Source: Fratercula arctica (Eukaryota > Chordata > Aves > Charadriiformes > Alcidae). From it: a stretch of 64,000 nucleotides of DNA. Below are positions 36,905 through 46,786 of the stretch, in pieces (the stretch's first letter is position 1; the number at the start of each line of letters is the position of its first letter). The notes under the pieces were generated by a model, which was given only the letters and a program-made list of their open reading frames with translations, ran no database searches and was not told the origin of the DNA. The stretch spans positions 80,052,159 to 80,116,158 of the forward strand of contig CANTUZ010000004.1 in NCBI GenBank assembly GCA_947846985.1, written 5' to 3'. Made by a program: the position numbers and the translations under genes.

Positions 36905-36970
36905 TCGTTGTTGTCCTTCATACCAATCATCTTCATCAAACCAGTGGGAAATATAAGTCATCCAAGCCAT
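36905..36970 (-). CDS. WDR17: WDR17 coding exon 1 (start codon, residues 1-22)
   Basis: A 66-nt coding part begins at ATG 36970 and reads MAWMTYISHWFDEDDWYEGQ then QR. It ends at donor CGA|GTAAGA in phase 0. Known: human WDR17 has an isoform starting MAWMTYIS that runs directly into the MSQV-R/K-QVGLLAAG block, and the same join is produced here with exon 2. The acidic, Trp-rich leader precedes the first WD blade. The 5' limit of the exon is not clear: there is no AG for about 50 nt upstream of the ATG, and a possible acceptor lies near 37029. It may therefore carry a 5' UTR or be a first exon of its own. Confidence 0.9.
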
Positions 36971-38477
36971 GACAGAAGGCACAGTTGAAATAAAAAATAC
37001 AGAACCCGAACACATGTAAGTACGAGTCCTGTCTTAAAATTTGCTCAAAACTACAATAAGCTACCCAAAGATCAGATCTGAACTCGGTGATACGGTTCTA
37101 CATTAATGAGCTTTACATTCATAAATATATAATCTGGAATACTTTTAGCAGCAATTTAAATGCTACATGTATTGGATTCTGAGCTGGAAAACTGAAATCA
37201 ACACTGGAATAATTACTAGATTATATATTCCAGTATTTTAAATTTGAGCAGATTAGTGCCTCAAGCTCTCTATTTTACACTGCTTCTGAGCTCTGAAAAT
37301 GAGGTGCTGTTTGAGTCATTCTCATTCATCTCCTAAAAAATTATTTTCCTTTTTTTTTTTTTTTTCCCCAACGTACTGTCTGTAAGAAATGTGGTTCAGT
37401 GCACAGAAGCTTGTATTGAAATGTAAAATCCCTTCAGAACCAGAGGAGTGATATGGTTTGGTCGTGTAGGGAGTGGTTTCGACTGGCACGGTAGGAGGGG
37501 CCATGATTATCGCAAGTGCCAAACATCTTAGACTTAACCATTTTTTTAAAAAGGGAAAAAAAAGAAAGAGAACAAGATTTGCATCTCTGTTGTTTGCAGC
37601 CAGCAGAGCCCGAAGGGCTCAGCTACAGCCACCAACACTGGCTGGGAAATTTAAAAAGCCTAATTTTCACTAATTCATTGGAATGCATCTGCTTCTTTTC
37701 TCTCCCTTGGGAGAGCTTCACGTATCTGACTGTATTTATTCCTTCTGCAGCTAGTTATCCTTCTCTGGCATGCTCCCAAGTTTCACCTCAGATTTCCCAG
37801 CGCATTATACCAATGGAAACAAGAGGTAAAAAGAGGAATAAAAGCTGTATTGCTCACGCCACAATTGAGTGCTGCAGCAGCACACTTCATCAGCGGCGCT
37901 GTTAGGAGACATTATCATACCAACCTTCCTGGCTGCATGGTTGCAGCGACTGTCAAATCCTCAAAAAAGATTAGAGAGACCTAAAAAAAAACCATCTAGA
38001 AGCCAGACAACCTCTGCCTTTCTGTACTGGGTTAACGAGCCATTTCCCCCAAAATTCATAATATAACAAATGCAAAAGCTAGACTGTGAAGTCAGTTGTC
38101 CAATCAAGAAATAAGCAAAGCAAAGTAGGAAAAGAAGAGCTGGAAGTACCAGATATTAACCTGGAGTTAGTGGTCAACATGACTTACCATTTCCAAAGAG
38201 CAATTCGGTGTCTTCCCAGAACCACTCTAGCACATGTCGTTTCCATTAGGGCTATTGTATACGCACGCTACCTTCTCAGACACACAGCGGGGAAATAAAG
38301 AAAAGCTGCAATACTTCTGCTTTCCAACCTCTTACTCAAAAAGAGAGCTCAAAAGTGTATACAGCCTTAAGACAGATTGCCCAATAAATGTATTTGCAAT
38401 ACTCCAGAGGGAATAAAAAAATAAACCAGATCCTATTCATTTAACGCAGAAACAATTGTTTAATTCTTGAGCTGACA

Positions 38478-38555
38478 CGAGGAAATGGAGGCTGCGTCAG
38501 GGGACGTTCAGGTTGGACATTAGAAAAAGGTTCTTCACCGAGAGGGTGGTTGCTT
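38478..38555 (+). mobile_element. CR1 LINE scrap
   Basis: GAGGAAATGGAGGCTGCG ... CATTAGAAAAAGGTTCTTCA corresponds to the CR1 segment encoding the LDIRRKFF-type motif. Both ends are missing. Confidence 0.65.
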
Positions 38556-38884
38556 AACTTCTCATCATTTGAGGTGGAACTTAAAATAGTCATCAATGTT
38601 GTAATATAAGATTTCTAGAGAAATACATATAATTTTAAAAACACGCTTTAGAGAAATCCAAGATATCTTGCTGGGCTCAGCAACTTCAGCTGTTTTACGT
38701 TGCCATGTGCATTTTGAAAGGCAAGTGATGTACACAAAATAAGCCAGCTAAAAGCACACAAAAATAGCATTCTAGATTTAATGTTGTTCTGGGTCATTTC
38801 CCAATGCTTAGCACCTCCTGCATCCACAGTCCTATTAGTCCATAGTCAAGAGCATTGCCCACACTGTCCACAGCCATCACCAAG

Positions 38885-38995
38885 TCACAGAATCCTGGAG
38901 TTGCCTGGGTTGGGAGGGACCTTTCAGATCGAGTCCAACCATCAACCCAGCTCTGACAGAAACCATCACTAAACCATATCTCTAAGCACTATGTT
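38885..38995 (-). mobile_element. CR1 LINE 3' tail
   Basis: CACAGAATCCTGGAGTTGCC then GGGAGGGACCTTTCAGATCG and diverged 3' UTR. Confidence 0.85.
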
Positions 38996-41900
38996 GATGA
39001 ATGAGCTTTTGCCACCAAATTTGCTATTATTTAATAATCTGTAGTTGATATACTGTGCCAAACCAACCATGCACTTATTTTTTTCCAAATACATTTCCAA
39101 CCATGGTTTATGTTTCTGCTTAAATCTTATATAGAGAAATATTTAGACATTTGTCTGTATCCTTTCTTTAAAAAGTCAGGCTTGATGTATTCTTGCCATA
39201 ACTCAGTAGCATTAAGTATGCCGCAAAATTAAGAATGATTTTCAATTAGTTGACTATATTTGCACTTCATAGAAATTGGTATTTTAGTATGCTTGTCTCC
39301 AGATTCGCTGTATTCAATTCTATGACAAAATTAATTCTCTGTCAATTTGTGTAGACACTATTTCGTAATATGTCCCATCATAGCTCTAAAAATTATCTAC
39401 TGAATTACTATATACTAAAGATTAACACACTACAACTTCGCATTTTCCCTTTTGATACATTTTGAAGCCACAAAATTCATTATGGGAGTTAATGTCTTCA
39501 TAACAAAAACCCACAACAAAAAACGCAAGAACAAAATATTTTAAAGATTCCTTAAATTACAGAAATTAATTACTTTTATAGTTTGTATGGAATTATGTAT
39601 ATTCATTATATCAATAACTATAGTAAAGTCATCAGTTAAAAAGCCTCAGGTTTTATTTATTAATTAGTGCTTTAAGAACCTTTACATTGAGAACATGAAG
39701 CGTGTAATGATCCTCAATATCCTAAAATAAATCCTAAAACACAATGTTTAAAGTAAGGCTGTTCAATTAAAAAAAAAAAAAAAAAAATCATATGATGACG
39801 AAACAGCAAACCTATGTCTCAGGGATCCTGCCATTTGAGGTCAGTTAAGAACTAGATTTCCCCTACTCCTCCCACGCTATTAATGGGACAAACACAAGCG
39901 GGGCTCTAAATGGTTGTCCTGTTTACTTTTCCCCTCATTTGCTCTTTCCCAAGAGGCTGTATGGATTTATCAGGACAAGATGACAAACAGGATAGCTGGG
40001 CCACCTCGCAGTGATTAGAATAAGCTGTTAGTAACAGATGTGCAACACCATCATCATCACCAGATCTACACTGGGTTGAGACTTTAGCACAACCTTCCCC
40101 CAAGAGTACAAGGACAAAAACACAGCTACTTTTAAGACTGAGCTTTATCAGTTTATGGAGGAGATTAGGCTCTAGCTGCCAACAATAGCACTGGATTGGA
40201 CTTCATCACATGTCTTCCTAAGGATGTTCCATAATTGGATCTTGAAAAATAAATTCAATGAAACTTTATAGTCTTTTTTTTTTTCTTTTTAAGAAAATAA
40301 ATTAACACCTCTTAAGAAAAAAAAAAAAAGTGAGTATGTTTATATGTAAAGTACCACTGTCACTATGGCTTAGCAGATGTTTCCATTCAAATGTTGTGAA
40401 GAATACATATAACATTTAAGAAAATGGAAAGTTCAATATCTCTGATTTTTAAATCCCTTGGTCAAAAGAGCCAAAAAGGGCACACAGCATACGTATGGAG
40501 AAAAACTATAACCTTATTAACAAAGCAATGTCTATACTGAAATGCTTGTCTCAGTTTCATAATCACTACACCTATAAAATTTGAATGTACTCAGAGCTAA
40601 AGTGCTCCAGTTTCTCTGAAACAAACAAACAAACAAAAGATTGTGCAGTCTGTCAGCAAACAGTTAAACAGCAAGAACGATGTTTACATGTATTTTTTGT
40701 ATCATGCTCATAGGATTTATCTATGTTTAGCTAAGTCATTCCATTCTAACATGTTCTTTGGAAACAACTTAGTTTATAATAAATTCACATTATAAACTGC
40801 AAATCCCTGTCTGCAATGATAACGAACACATTTTAAATTGAATATTTTAATAATAATCACATTTTAAACTATATTTTGCTAATCTGGATGTTAAGATAAT
40901 AGCACTTGTTATCTAATTTATAATTAAGTAAATTTCTGTGACAGATTTAAGAAACAACAGAAACACTTCCGAAGTATATTTTACTCAACGTATCAAGAAC
41001 TTTCCTTAGCAGAAAAAAAATTCAGCATCTGAAACACAAGCCCATGGAGAACATAACTTGAAAGTAGGCAAAAAATTAATGAAAAAAGGAGAAATAATTC
41101 TCTCTAGCTGTGAAGCTCAGGGTAATACTTAAAATGCCTCAGATTTTGGTTATGTCCCTGTGCTATTCACCACCTGTACGTGTCTGTTAATGGAGGTGGT
41201 GAGCCAGGAGGGTTGAATACCCAAAGTGTGGATGCCACCCAGCTCTGCATTGTCTTGTGCAAACTGTACCCTCTTGCACATCTGCTAATACTAATTTTCC
41301 AAATTTGGAAAGCTTGCTGAAGCTGGACACAGGCAAGATAGAGTTGATTTTACCGGACAGATCAACTCTTGAAAAGTTTGTCTCCAAGATAATGTTCTAA
41401 AACACAGAGATTTTCTGCCGTAAGAATTTTTACAGAGCAGTCAGTTTAACACTTCAGGGGCCACCTGTGCTCCAATAACCACGAAAGCAAGAAGAACCCC
41501 GAAAAAAAACACCACAACCACCTCCAAAAAAAAGGAAACCTCTTTAACTGCAACAAGATTGCACTCCATTCTCTGGGAATCTGAATGGGATACAACTACA
41601 TGCATGTTCATAGCCACCAGGTTTAGTATAAAAAAACGTGCTGTAGGTTAGTAACAAATGATTACAGAGCTCTTCTCAACACTAACCTCACGCTTGAAAG
41701 TGGAAGTCTTAATTTTTCCTTGCTGGCATCTAAACTTATGTATGAAATTAATCTCCAGGATGTGACACATCCTCTTTCATTCCATCATTATCAGTCTCCC
41801 ACTACAGGTATTTTCAGACAACAGGTAACAACTAGAAAAGGAAGTTAAGAGAATGAAAATAGTAGCATTAATTAGTGCTCTTAGACCTTGATTTGCCTAT

Positions 41901-43459
41901 GTGGGGAAAAAAAATATTAATACAATCAACTCAAGCATAAACCTCCAAATGATTCTTTAATCAGATTGAAAAAGAGAATAAACAAGGTTAAAACCAAAGT
42001 AATTGGGGTTCAGCTTATTAATAAAGTAGGCAATTTATGTCTCATTAAGAAGGAGGGTACTGAGTAAGAGGCAAAAGTAGGTTGTCATTAGACAAGTAAA
42101 TCCAAACAATTGTATCTAAGACAGAAACAAAATAGATCTTAAAACATATAAATCAAAGGGCTGGGATAAACTCTATTTCCCCAAAAAACTGCAAGTAGAG
42201 ATGACTGGTTTCAAGAGACCATGAAACTGAGTACAAACTACACAACTATAGAACGAGAAGCAGAACGGAATCAGTCAAAAGGAGGGAGAGGAAAAAACCC
42301 TTGGAAAAAATCAGTCAAACATTGGATGTGATATATATTAAAGAGACATGGATTTAAACATTTTAAATACAGTGTTTTAAAAAATGATGAAGGAGGAGGT
42401 AATTACCAGAGATATAGAAGTGTTATTTAAATCAAGATACCATACAGGCTAAGCAGCTGCATTCAAATTGGAAAGTAGATGAAAGTTCCTGTACCTGAAC
42501 CGAACTTTTAGTCAGTAGAAGCATTAAGAAAAAAACATTAAGTAGAGAAAAAGCAGTATTAACTTCACCAAGATAAGACCTATAATATACAGCTCAAGAA
42601 AAAAAGATGACATTAATACTTTTCCATGCCAACAACTGCATCCAAGTGCTGGGGATCCCCCATCATTGAATAGGAAGTTAGACACTGGACACTGAATACA
42701 AAGACTCATCAATGATGAAGACTTTAGAAATTACTAATTATCAACTTGTCTGCTTACACACAGCCCCCTCCATAAAACTGAACAAAGTAGTCCAAGTGAA
42801 AACACTAAGGAGGAGCCTTAGTAGAGACAACGGTGCAGTCAAGGTCATCATCATAAATGAAACCACCACCAAAGGACAGGAAGAATTGGAAGAGATGAGT
42901 TCCCACACATGAGACTGCCTTGAGAGCTAGTATACAATATTGTTAACAACTTTGAAGAAAGGCAGGAAAACTCTACAAGCCTTTACTGCTAATCTAGTGA
43001 ATCCCACACATCGCAGCAAAACCAAATTCCCCAACCTATGCTAGAACATGATAAGGAATAAATGGCCCCAATGGCTTCAGCCAAGGTGTATTTATAGGAT
43101 TTAAACGGGGAAGAGAATACCATACAAAGTCTCCGTCCTCCTCCAGTCCCCAGAGCACAGCTCAGCTCCTGCCATAAATAATCGCTAGCCTGATCAACAG
43201 TGTCACTGAATTGCCTATACCCTACAGGTGAATTCTCAGTTCTCATAGCCAGTGGCTATAATTCAAATGTTTTATCGATATTTACTTATCTTCTTGTGCT
43301 GTGCATCTTTTGCCTTATATTACAAAATATGTGAGTTACACAGTATCTCTACCAGATTCGCTGAAGTAACTCTTATTGTCCAGATCAACAGCAACTCACA
43401 GACTGCAGGAAGAGGAAATACTGCTTTCCCTTAGTTACCATCTCCTATTACCGCTGCTA

Positions 43460-43535
43460 GAAATCAAATACTGGCCCACTGAGTGAAATGGACCATTAGT
43501 CAAACTCAGTGAGGACTTTCTTATGTTGTTCTTGC
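43460..43535 (+). mobile_element. Possible ancient CR1/L3 fragment
   Basis: CTGGCCCACTGAGTGAAATG then GACCATTAGTCAAACTCAG and CTTATGTTGTTCTT resemble the conserved 3' end of ancient L3/CR1-like LINEs. Diverged, so the call is tentative. Confidence 0.35.
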
Positions 43536-44942
43536 AATGTGGAAATTGTCCTCATAGCAAATGACCAAATTAGAAGTTTATTGTTGTGTTATGGGTCCTT
43601 TAAATAGCCAGAGCTACTCAATGAGCCCAAGATTTGGTGTAATAGAACACACAGAAGGACACTTCTGTTGAACCAGAGAGATGGAAGAAGACAGTAGTTA
43701 TCTTGCCAGGAAGAATAATTAATAAGTTACCAAAAAATTAGTAAATAAAACAATGCTACCAAGATATTTTAAAATTTTTGCATTATCTGTATTACTCCAT
43801 ACATACTCCATATTACCTTTGCAAATTCTTTAGCTCACCGTGTCGCCATATGGGTTACAACAATTAGCCAAAGATGATTATGGTCTTAACTGAAGCTTTT
43901 GATAAGTTCCGATATGCGAACCATAAATAACGGTAATGCAAAGTTAACTTGACTGATTTATGCAAGGCATTTGTTCTCTAACAGGAACCTTAAAACATAG
44001 CAGTAACCTATACAGTTGTTCCTTTTAATCAGGAAAGAATTTATTTGCAAATGGCACAACCGAAGGGAATTTCCCCTATTTCAAGACTACAAAAAACTAG
44101 GAAGTGCAAAGGTTACCATACTGAACTTTACTAAAAACAATAGGAAATACACCTTACCATGACTAACTTAAGCAAAGTAACACTTTGCTAAAGTTTGAGA
44201 AACATCTGTCTGTTTACTGTATGTCTTTATTATCAGAATTCTTCCCTTCTTATGCTCTTATGAATAGCAGGAAACTGCATAATGTCACGGCTAAATCTTT
44301 AAATAAGGCATAAACCCAGAAAGCTCTACACTCCTCACATAGAGGAGATTTAAACTCTAGAACTAGTTAGAAGAGACACAACAGACTCTCTAACCTATGA
44401 CGCTTGTGGAAGAGCGACACTTGTGAAAGCACGACCATTAGAGAGATATTCTTGAAACAAGAAGTTTGGGGGCTTGAAAAGGAGACTTCCAAGTCTTCAT
44501 GATCTATATCCTGCAGCGGTCAAGCCAGTTCTTAAGAACAGTATGGGTTTTACTGATTTTAAAATCCAGGATTATGTCCTTTACTATAGCATTCCAAGTA
44601 ATTAAAGATCTCGCTCAGACTTTGAATTCAAGCCTGCCACTTTCAAGTCTTCCAAAACAGTTTCTCAGACTGCCACGAGACCCTTTCTATGCAAAGCAAC
44701 ATCTCTTCAGACATCAGAGGAATTTATTTAACAGAAAAAAAAAAAAACTTTAAGTACTTAATTTTTTTTCATTTGCAGAGCCCTCTATCTTAAATTTGTT
44801 CTGACAAGCTTGGCTCGCTTAGCCAGTACTTTGCTTTTGTACTTGAAAGATTTTTGTCATTCCCAAAGCTTGTTTTTGGCCCCCTCTCCCGCACTTGTCC
44901 CACCTGGGAAAAGCACTTGCAGTATAAAGAAGCCCAGAGCTC

Positions 44943-44974
44943 TCCCTCCCTCCCTCCCTCCCTCCCTCCCTCCC
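44943..44974. repeat. (TCCC)8 microsatellite
   Basis: Eight perfect TCCC units at the left edge of the CpG island. The minus strand is a GGGA repeat able to form G-quadruplexes. Confidence 0.95.
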
Positions 44975-45232
44975 ACACAGCCGAAAAGTCCCCAAACCAA
45001 CCCAAACCCCTTCAACAATACCGTCAGCCCGCTCCAGGACACTTCAGCCCCGCCAGCTCCCCAGGGCCAGCCCCGTGCCCAGGCCGCAGGGCGGCCGAGC
45101 CCCACAGTACTGCCACCCGCGGGACAACCGGGCCGGCACCGGCCTCACCCCGGCCGCGGCGGGCGGGAAAGGCCGTTACCACACACCCCGAGCCCGGTGC
45201 CGCTCTCGGAGCCCGCTCTCGAGGCCTGCTCC

Positions 45233-45253
45233 CCGGTACCGGTACCGGTACCG
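45233..45253. repeat. GGTACC-type short repeat
   Basis: Three CCGGTA units in tandem inside the CpG island, followed by CCCGGC-type repeats. Confidence 0.85.
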
Positions 45254-45279
45254 TTCCCGGCCCCGGCCCCGGCCCTCAC

Positions 45280-45350
45280 CTGCCCGCCCGCGCCACCGCC
45301 GCGCAGCCCCGTCTCCCGGGCAACCCGCCGGGCCCGCCCCCGCCGGCCGC
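45280..45350 (-). other. WDR17: Candidate WDR17 5' noncoding exon (3' end at 45280)
   Basis: Lies just downstream (minus strand) of the CCAAT box at 45353-45357 and ends at the consensus donor GGGCAG|GTGAGG. The transcription start is not visible, so the right-hand limit is arbitrary. It would splice to the exon containing the ATG at 36970. Confidence 0.3.
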
Positions 45351-45352
45351 TC

Positions 45353-45357
45353 ATTGG
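45353..45357 (-). promoter_or_regulatory. CCAAT box (NF-Y type)
   Basis: ATTGG on the plus strand, so CCAAT reads in the direction of WDR17. It sits in the CpG island close to the X-box and to the minus-strand donor at 45280. Confidence 0.45.
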
Positions 45358-45392
45358 AGGAACAGCCGGCGGCGGGCGGAAGCGGGGCCCGC

Positions 45393-45405
45393 GTTGCTTA
45401 GCAAC
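45393..45405. promoter_or_regulatory. RFX X-box motif
   Basis: GTTGCTTAGCAAC, two half-sites GTTGCT and AGCAAC around one base. This matches the RFX-factor X-box class (GTTGCY-N1-3-RGCAAC). Known: such boxes mark many ciliary gene promoters. It lies 36 bp from the inverted CCAAT box, within the CpG island. Confidence 0.6.
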
Positions 45406-45683
45406 GGAGCCGCCGGGCGGGCGGAGGCGGCTCCGCCCGGTCTGAGGCGGGGGGAGCTGAGGGGCGAACCCCCGCCCCGGCTCCGCGCTTGGTAGCGGGG
45501 CGGAGGCACGGAGAGGGCAGACGTTCCCTCCCCGGCACCGTGAGGGGATCGGAAACCGGGAGGGAAGGGAGGATTTGACTGGCTCCAAGAATCCCCGGGG
45601 CGTCCGGCCTCACAACGCCGGACCACGCTGTGATTAAGCTTAAACATTTGAAGATGCTTCAGTGTCTTAATGGTGAGATTAGG

Positions 45684-46246
45684 GCAGTGATCGTCCCCCT
45701 TGTACTCGGCACTGGTGAGGCCCCACCGCGAGAGCTGTGTCCAGTTTTGGGCCCCTCACTCCAAGAAAGACGTTGGGGTGCTGGAGCGTGTCCAGAGAAG
45801 GGCAACGGAGCTGGTGAGGGGTCTGGAGCACAAGTCTGGTGAGGAGCGGCTGAGGGAGCTGGGGGTGTTCAGCCTGGAGAGAAGGAGGCTGAGGGGAGAC
45901 CTTCTCGCTCTCTGCAGCTCCCTGAAAGGAGGGGGCAGCCAGGGGGGGTCGGGCTCTTCTCCCAAGGAACAGGCCATGGGACAAGAGGAAATGGCCTCAA
46001 GTTGCGCCAGGGGAGGTTTAGGATGGATATTAGGAGCAATTTCTTCCTGGAAAGGGTTGTCAATCATTGGAAGAGGCTGCCCAGGGCAGTGGTGGAGTTG
46101 CCATCCCTGGAGGGATTTAAAAGCCGGGCAGACGTGGTGCTGAGGTACATGGGGTAGTGGTAACTTGCACAGTTGGTTTGATGGCTGGACTCGAAGATCT
46201 GAAAGGTCCCTTCCAACCTAGACAATTCTATGATACTGTGATTCTA
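45684..46246 (+). mobile_element. CR1 LINE, 5'-truncated, abutting the CpG island
   Basis: Reverse-transcriptase C-terminus ([60 protein letters not shown]), 3' UTR and the tail ATTCTATGATACTGTGATTC. Same subfamily as 56673-57331. It lies about 60 bp beyond the GC-rich block. Confidence 0.93.
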
Positions 46247-46557
46247 AGATGATGTGAATTTTGAGCCATTTAGCTGTAGCTGCACCTGGTTTGTCAAGAC
46301 CATTGCTCCGTGCTGAGGGGCTGAGAGGAGCTGTCGTGTTACACGCTGACTAATCCCCTCACACAAACGCATTCCACTGGATCCAACTCCACCAGCCTGC
46401 AGCCCTCAGGTACATCATGTGGGCTTTTAATCCTCAGATATTTATCAGACAACATCTGCTTGTTTTTCTCTTCTGCTTTTTCCTTCCTCCAATTGTTTGG
46501 GCAGCTGGATGGTAATTTGAAGCATGGAACATTGTTTACTGAACAACTATTTCACAC

Positions 46558-46786
46558 AATCATAGAATCACGGAATGGTTTGGGTGGGAAAGGACCTTAA
46601 AGCCCACCCAGAGCCACCCCCCTGCCCTGGGCAGGGACACCTCCCACCAGACCAGGTTGCTCCAAGCCCCGTCCAACCTGGCCTTGAACCCCTCCAGGGA
46701 TGGGGCAGCCACAGCTTCTCTGGGCAACCTGGGCCAGGGGCTCACCCCCCTCACAGCCAAGAATTTCTGCCTCAGATCTCGTCTAC
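46558..46786 (-). mobile_element. CR1 LINE 3' fragment
   Basis: ATCATAGAATCACGGAATGG onward; covers the codons for VRGVSPWPRLPREAVAAPSL and the 3' UTR on the minus strand. Same subfamily as the copies at 5424, 49439 and 61560. Confidence 0.92.

Larger units (their letters stand above)
543..36970 (-). other. WDR17: WDR17 gene, 5' two-thirds (20 coding exons, 3' end outside window)
   Basis: Seen: twenty minus-strand exons with GT-AG borders and matching phases give one open frame of 941 codons plus 2 bases, starting at the ATG at 36970-36968. Known: wording throughout matches vertebrate WDR17 as I remember it, for example the N-terminal stretch AAGCQPWNKDVCAASGDRFA and the later GCDWSQNN, SGSWDYTI and MSKFGGGIG. 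The protein has about 12 WD blades (about residues 30-700, enough for two stacked beta-propellers) and then a helical TPR-like region (from about 750). Inference: this layout resembles intraflagellar-transport and coat proteins (IFT122/IFT140/WDR35 type), so a scaffold role is likely; the molecular function is not established. The human gene is reported as expressed in retina and testis. No frameshift or in-frame stop was found, so the gene looks intact. The last part, roughly 30%, lies beyond position 1. Confidence 0.96.
36971..45034 (-). other. Region between WDR17 coding exon 1 and the CpG island
   Basis: AT-rich; probably a 5' UTR intron of WDR17 if transcription starts in the CpG island (inference). 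It holds two CR1 scraps (38478-38555, 38885-38995), a possible ancient CR1/L3 scrap (43460-43535), poly-A runs (39769-39787, 40318-40329) and a CAAA microsatellite (40619-40636). No coding exon was recognised. Confidence 0.6.
45035..45625. promoter_or_regulatory. WDR17: CpG island, probable WDR17 promoter, possibly bidirectional
   Basis: An abrupt GC- and CpG-rich block in AT-rich surroundings. It contains three GGGCGG Sp1-type boxes (45374-45379, 45415-45420, 45419-45424), an inverted CCAAT box and an RFX X-box. On the minus strand a strong splice donor, GGGCAG|GTGAGG, sits at 45280/45279. On the plus strand CACC|GTGAGG sits at 45539/45540. These fit a WDR17 noncoding first exon leaving leftward and possibly a divergent transcript leaving rightward. 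No TATA box faces WDR17. This is inference from base composition, motifs and position upstream of the first coding exon. Confidence 0.65.

Noticed and set aside
44810..45588. Several ORFs of 100-213 codons in the CpG island on both strands
   Set aside because: They are Pro/Arg/Ala-rich products of high GC content, open in many frames at once, with no family signature.
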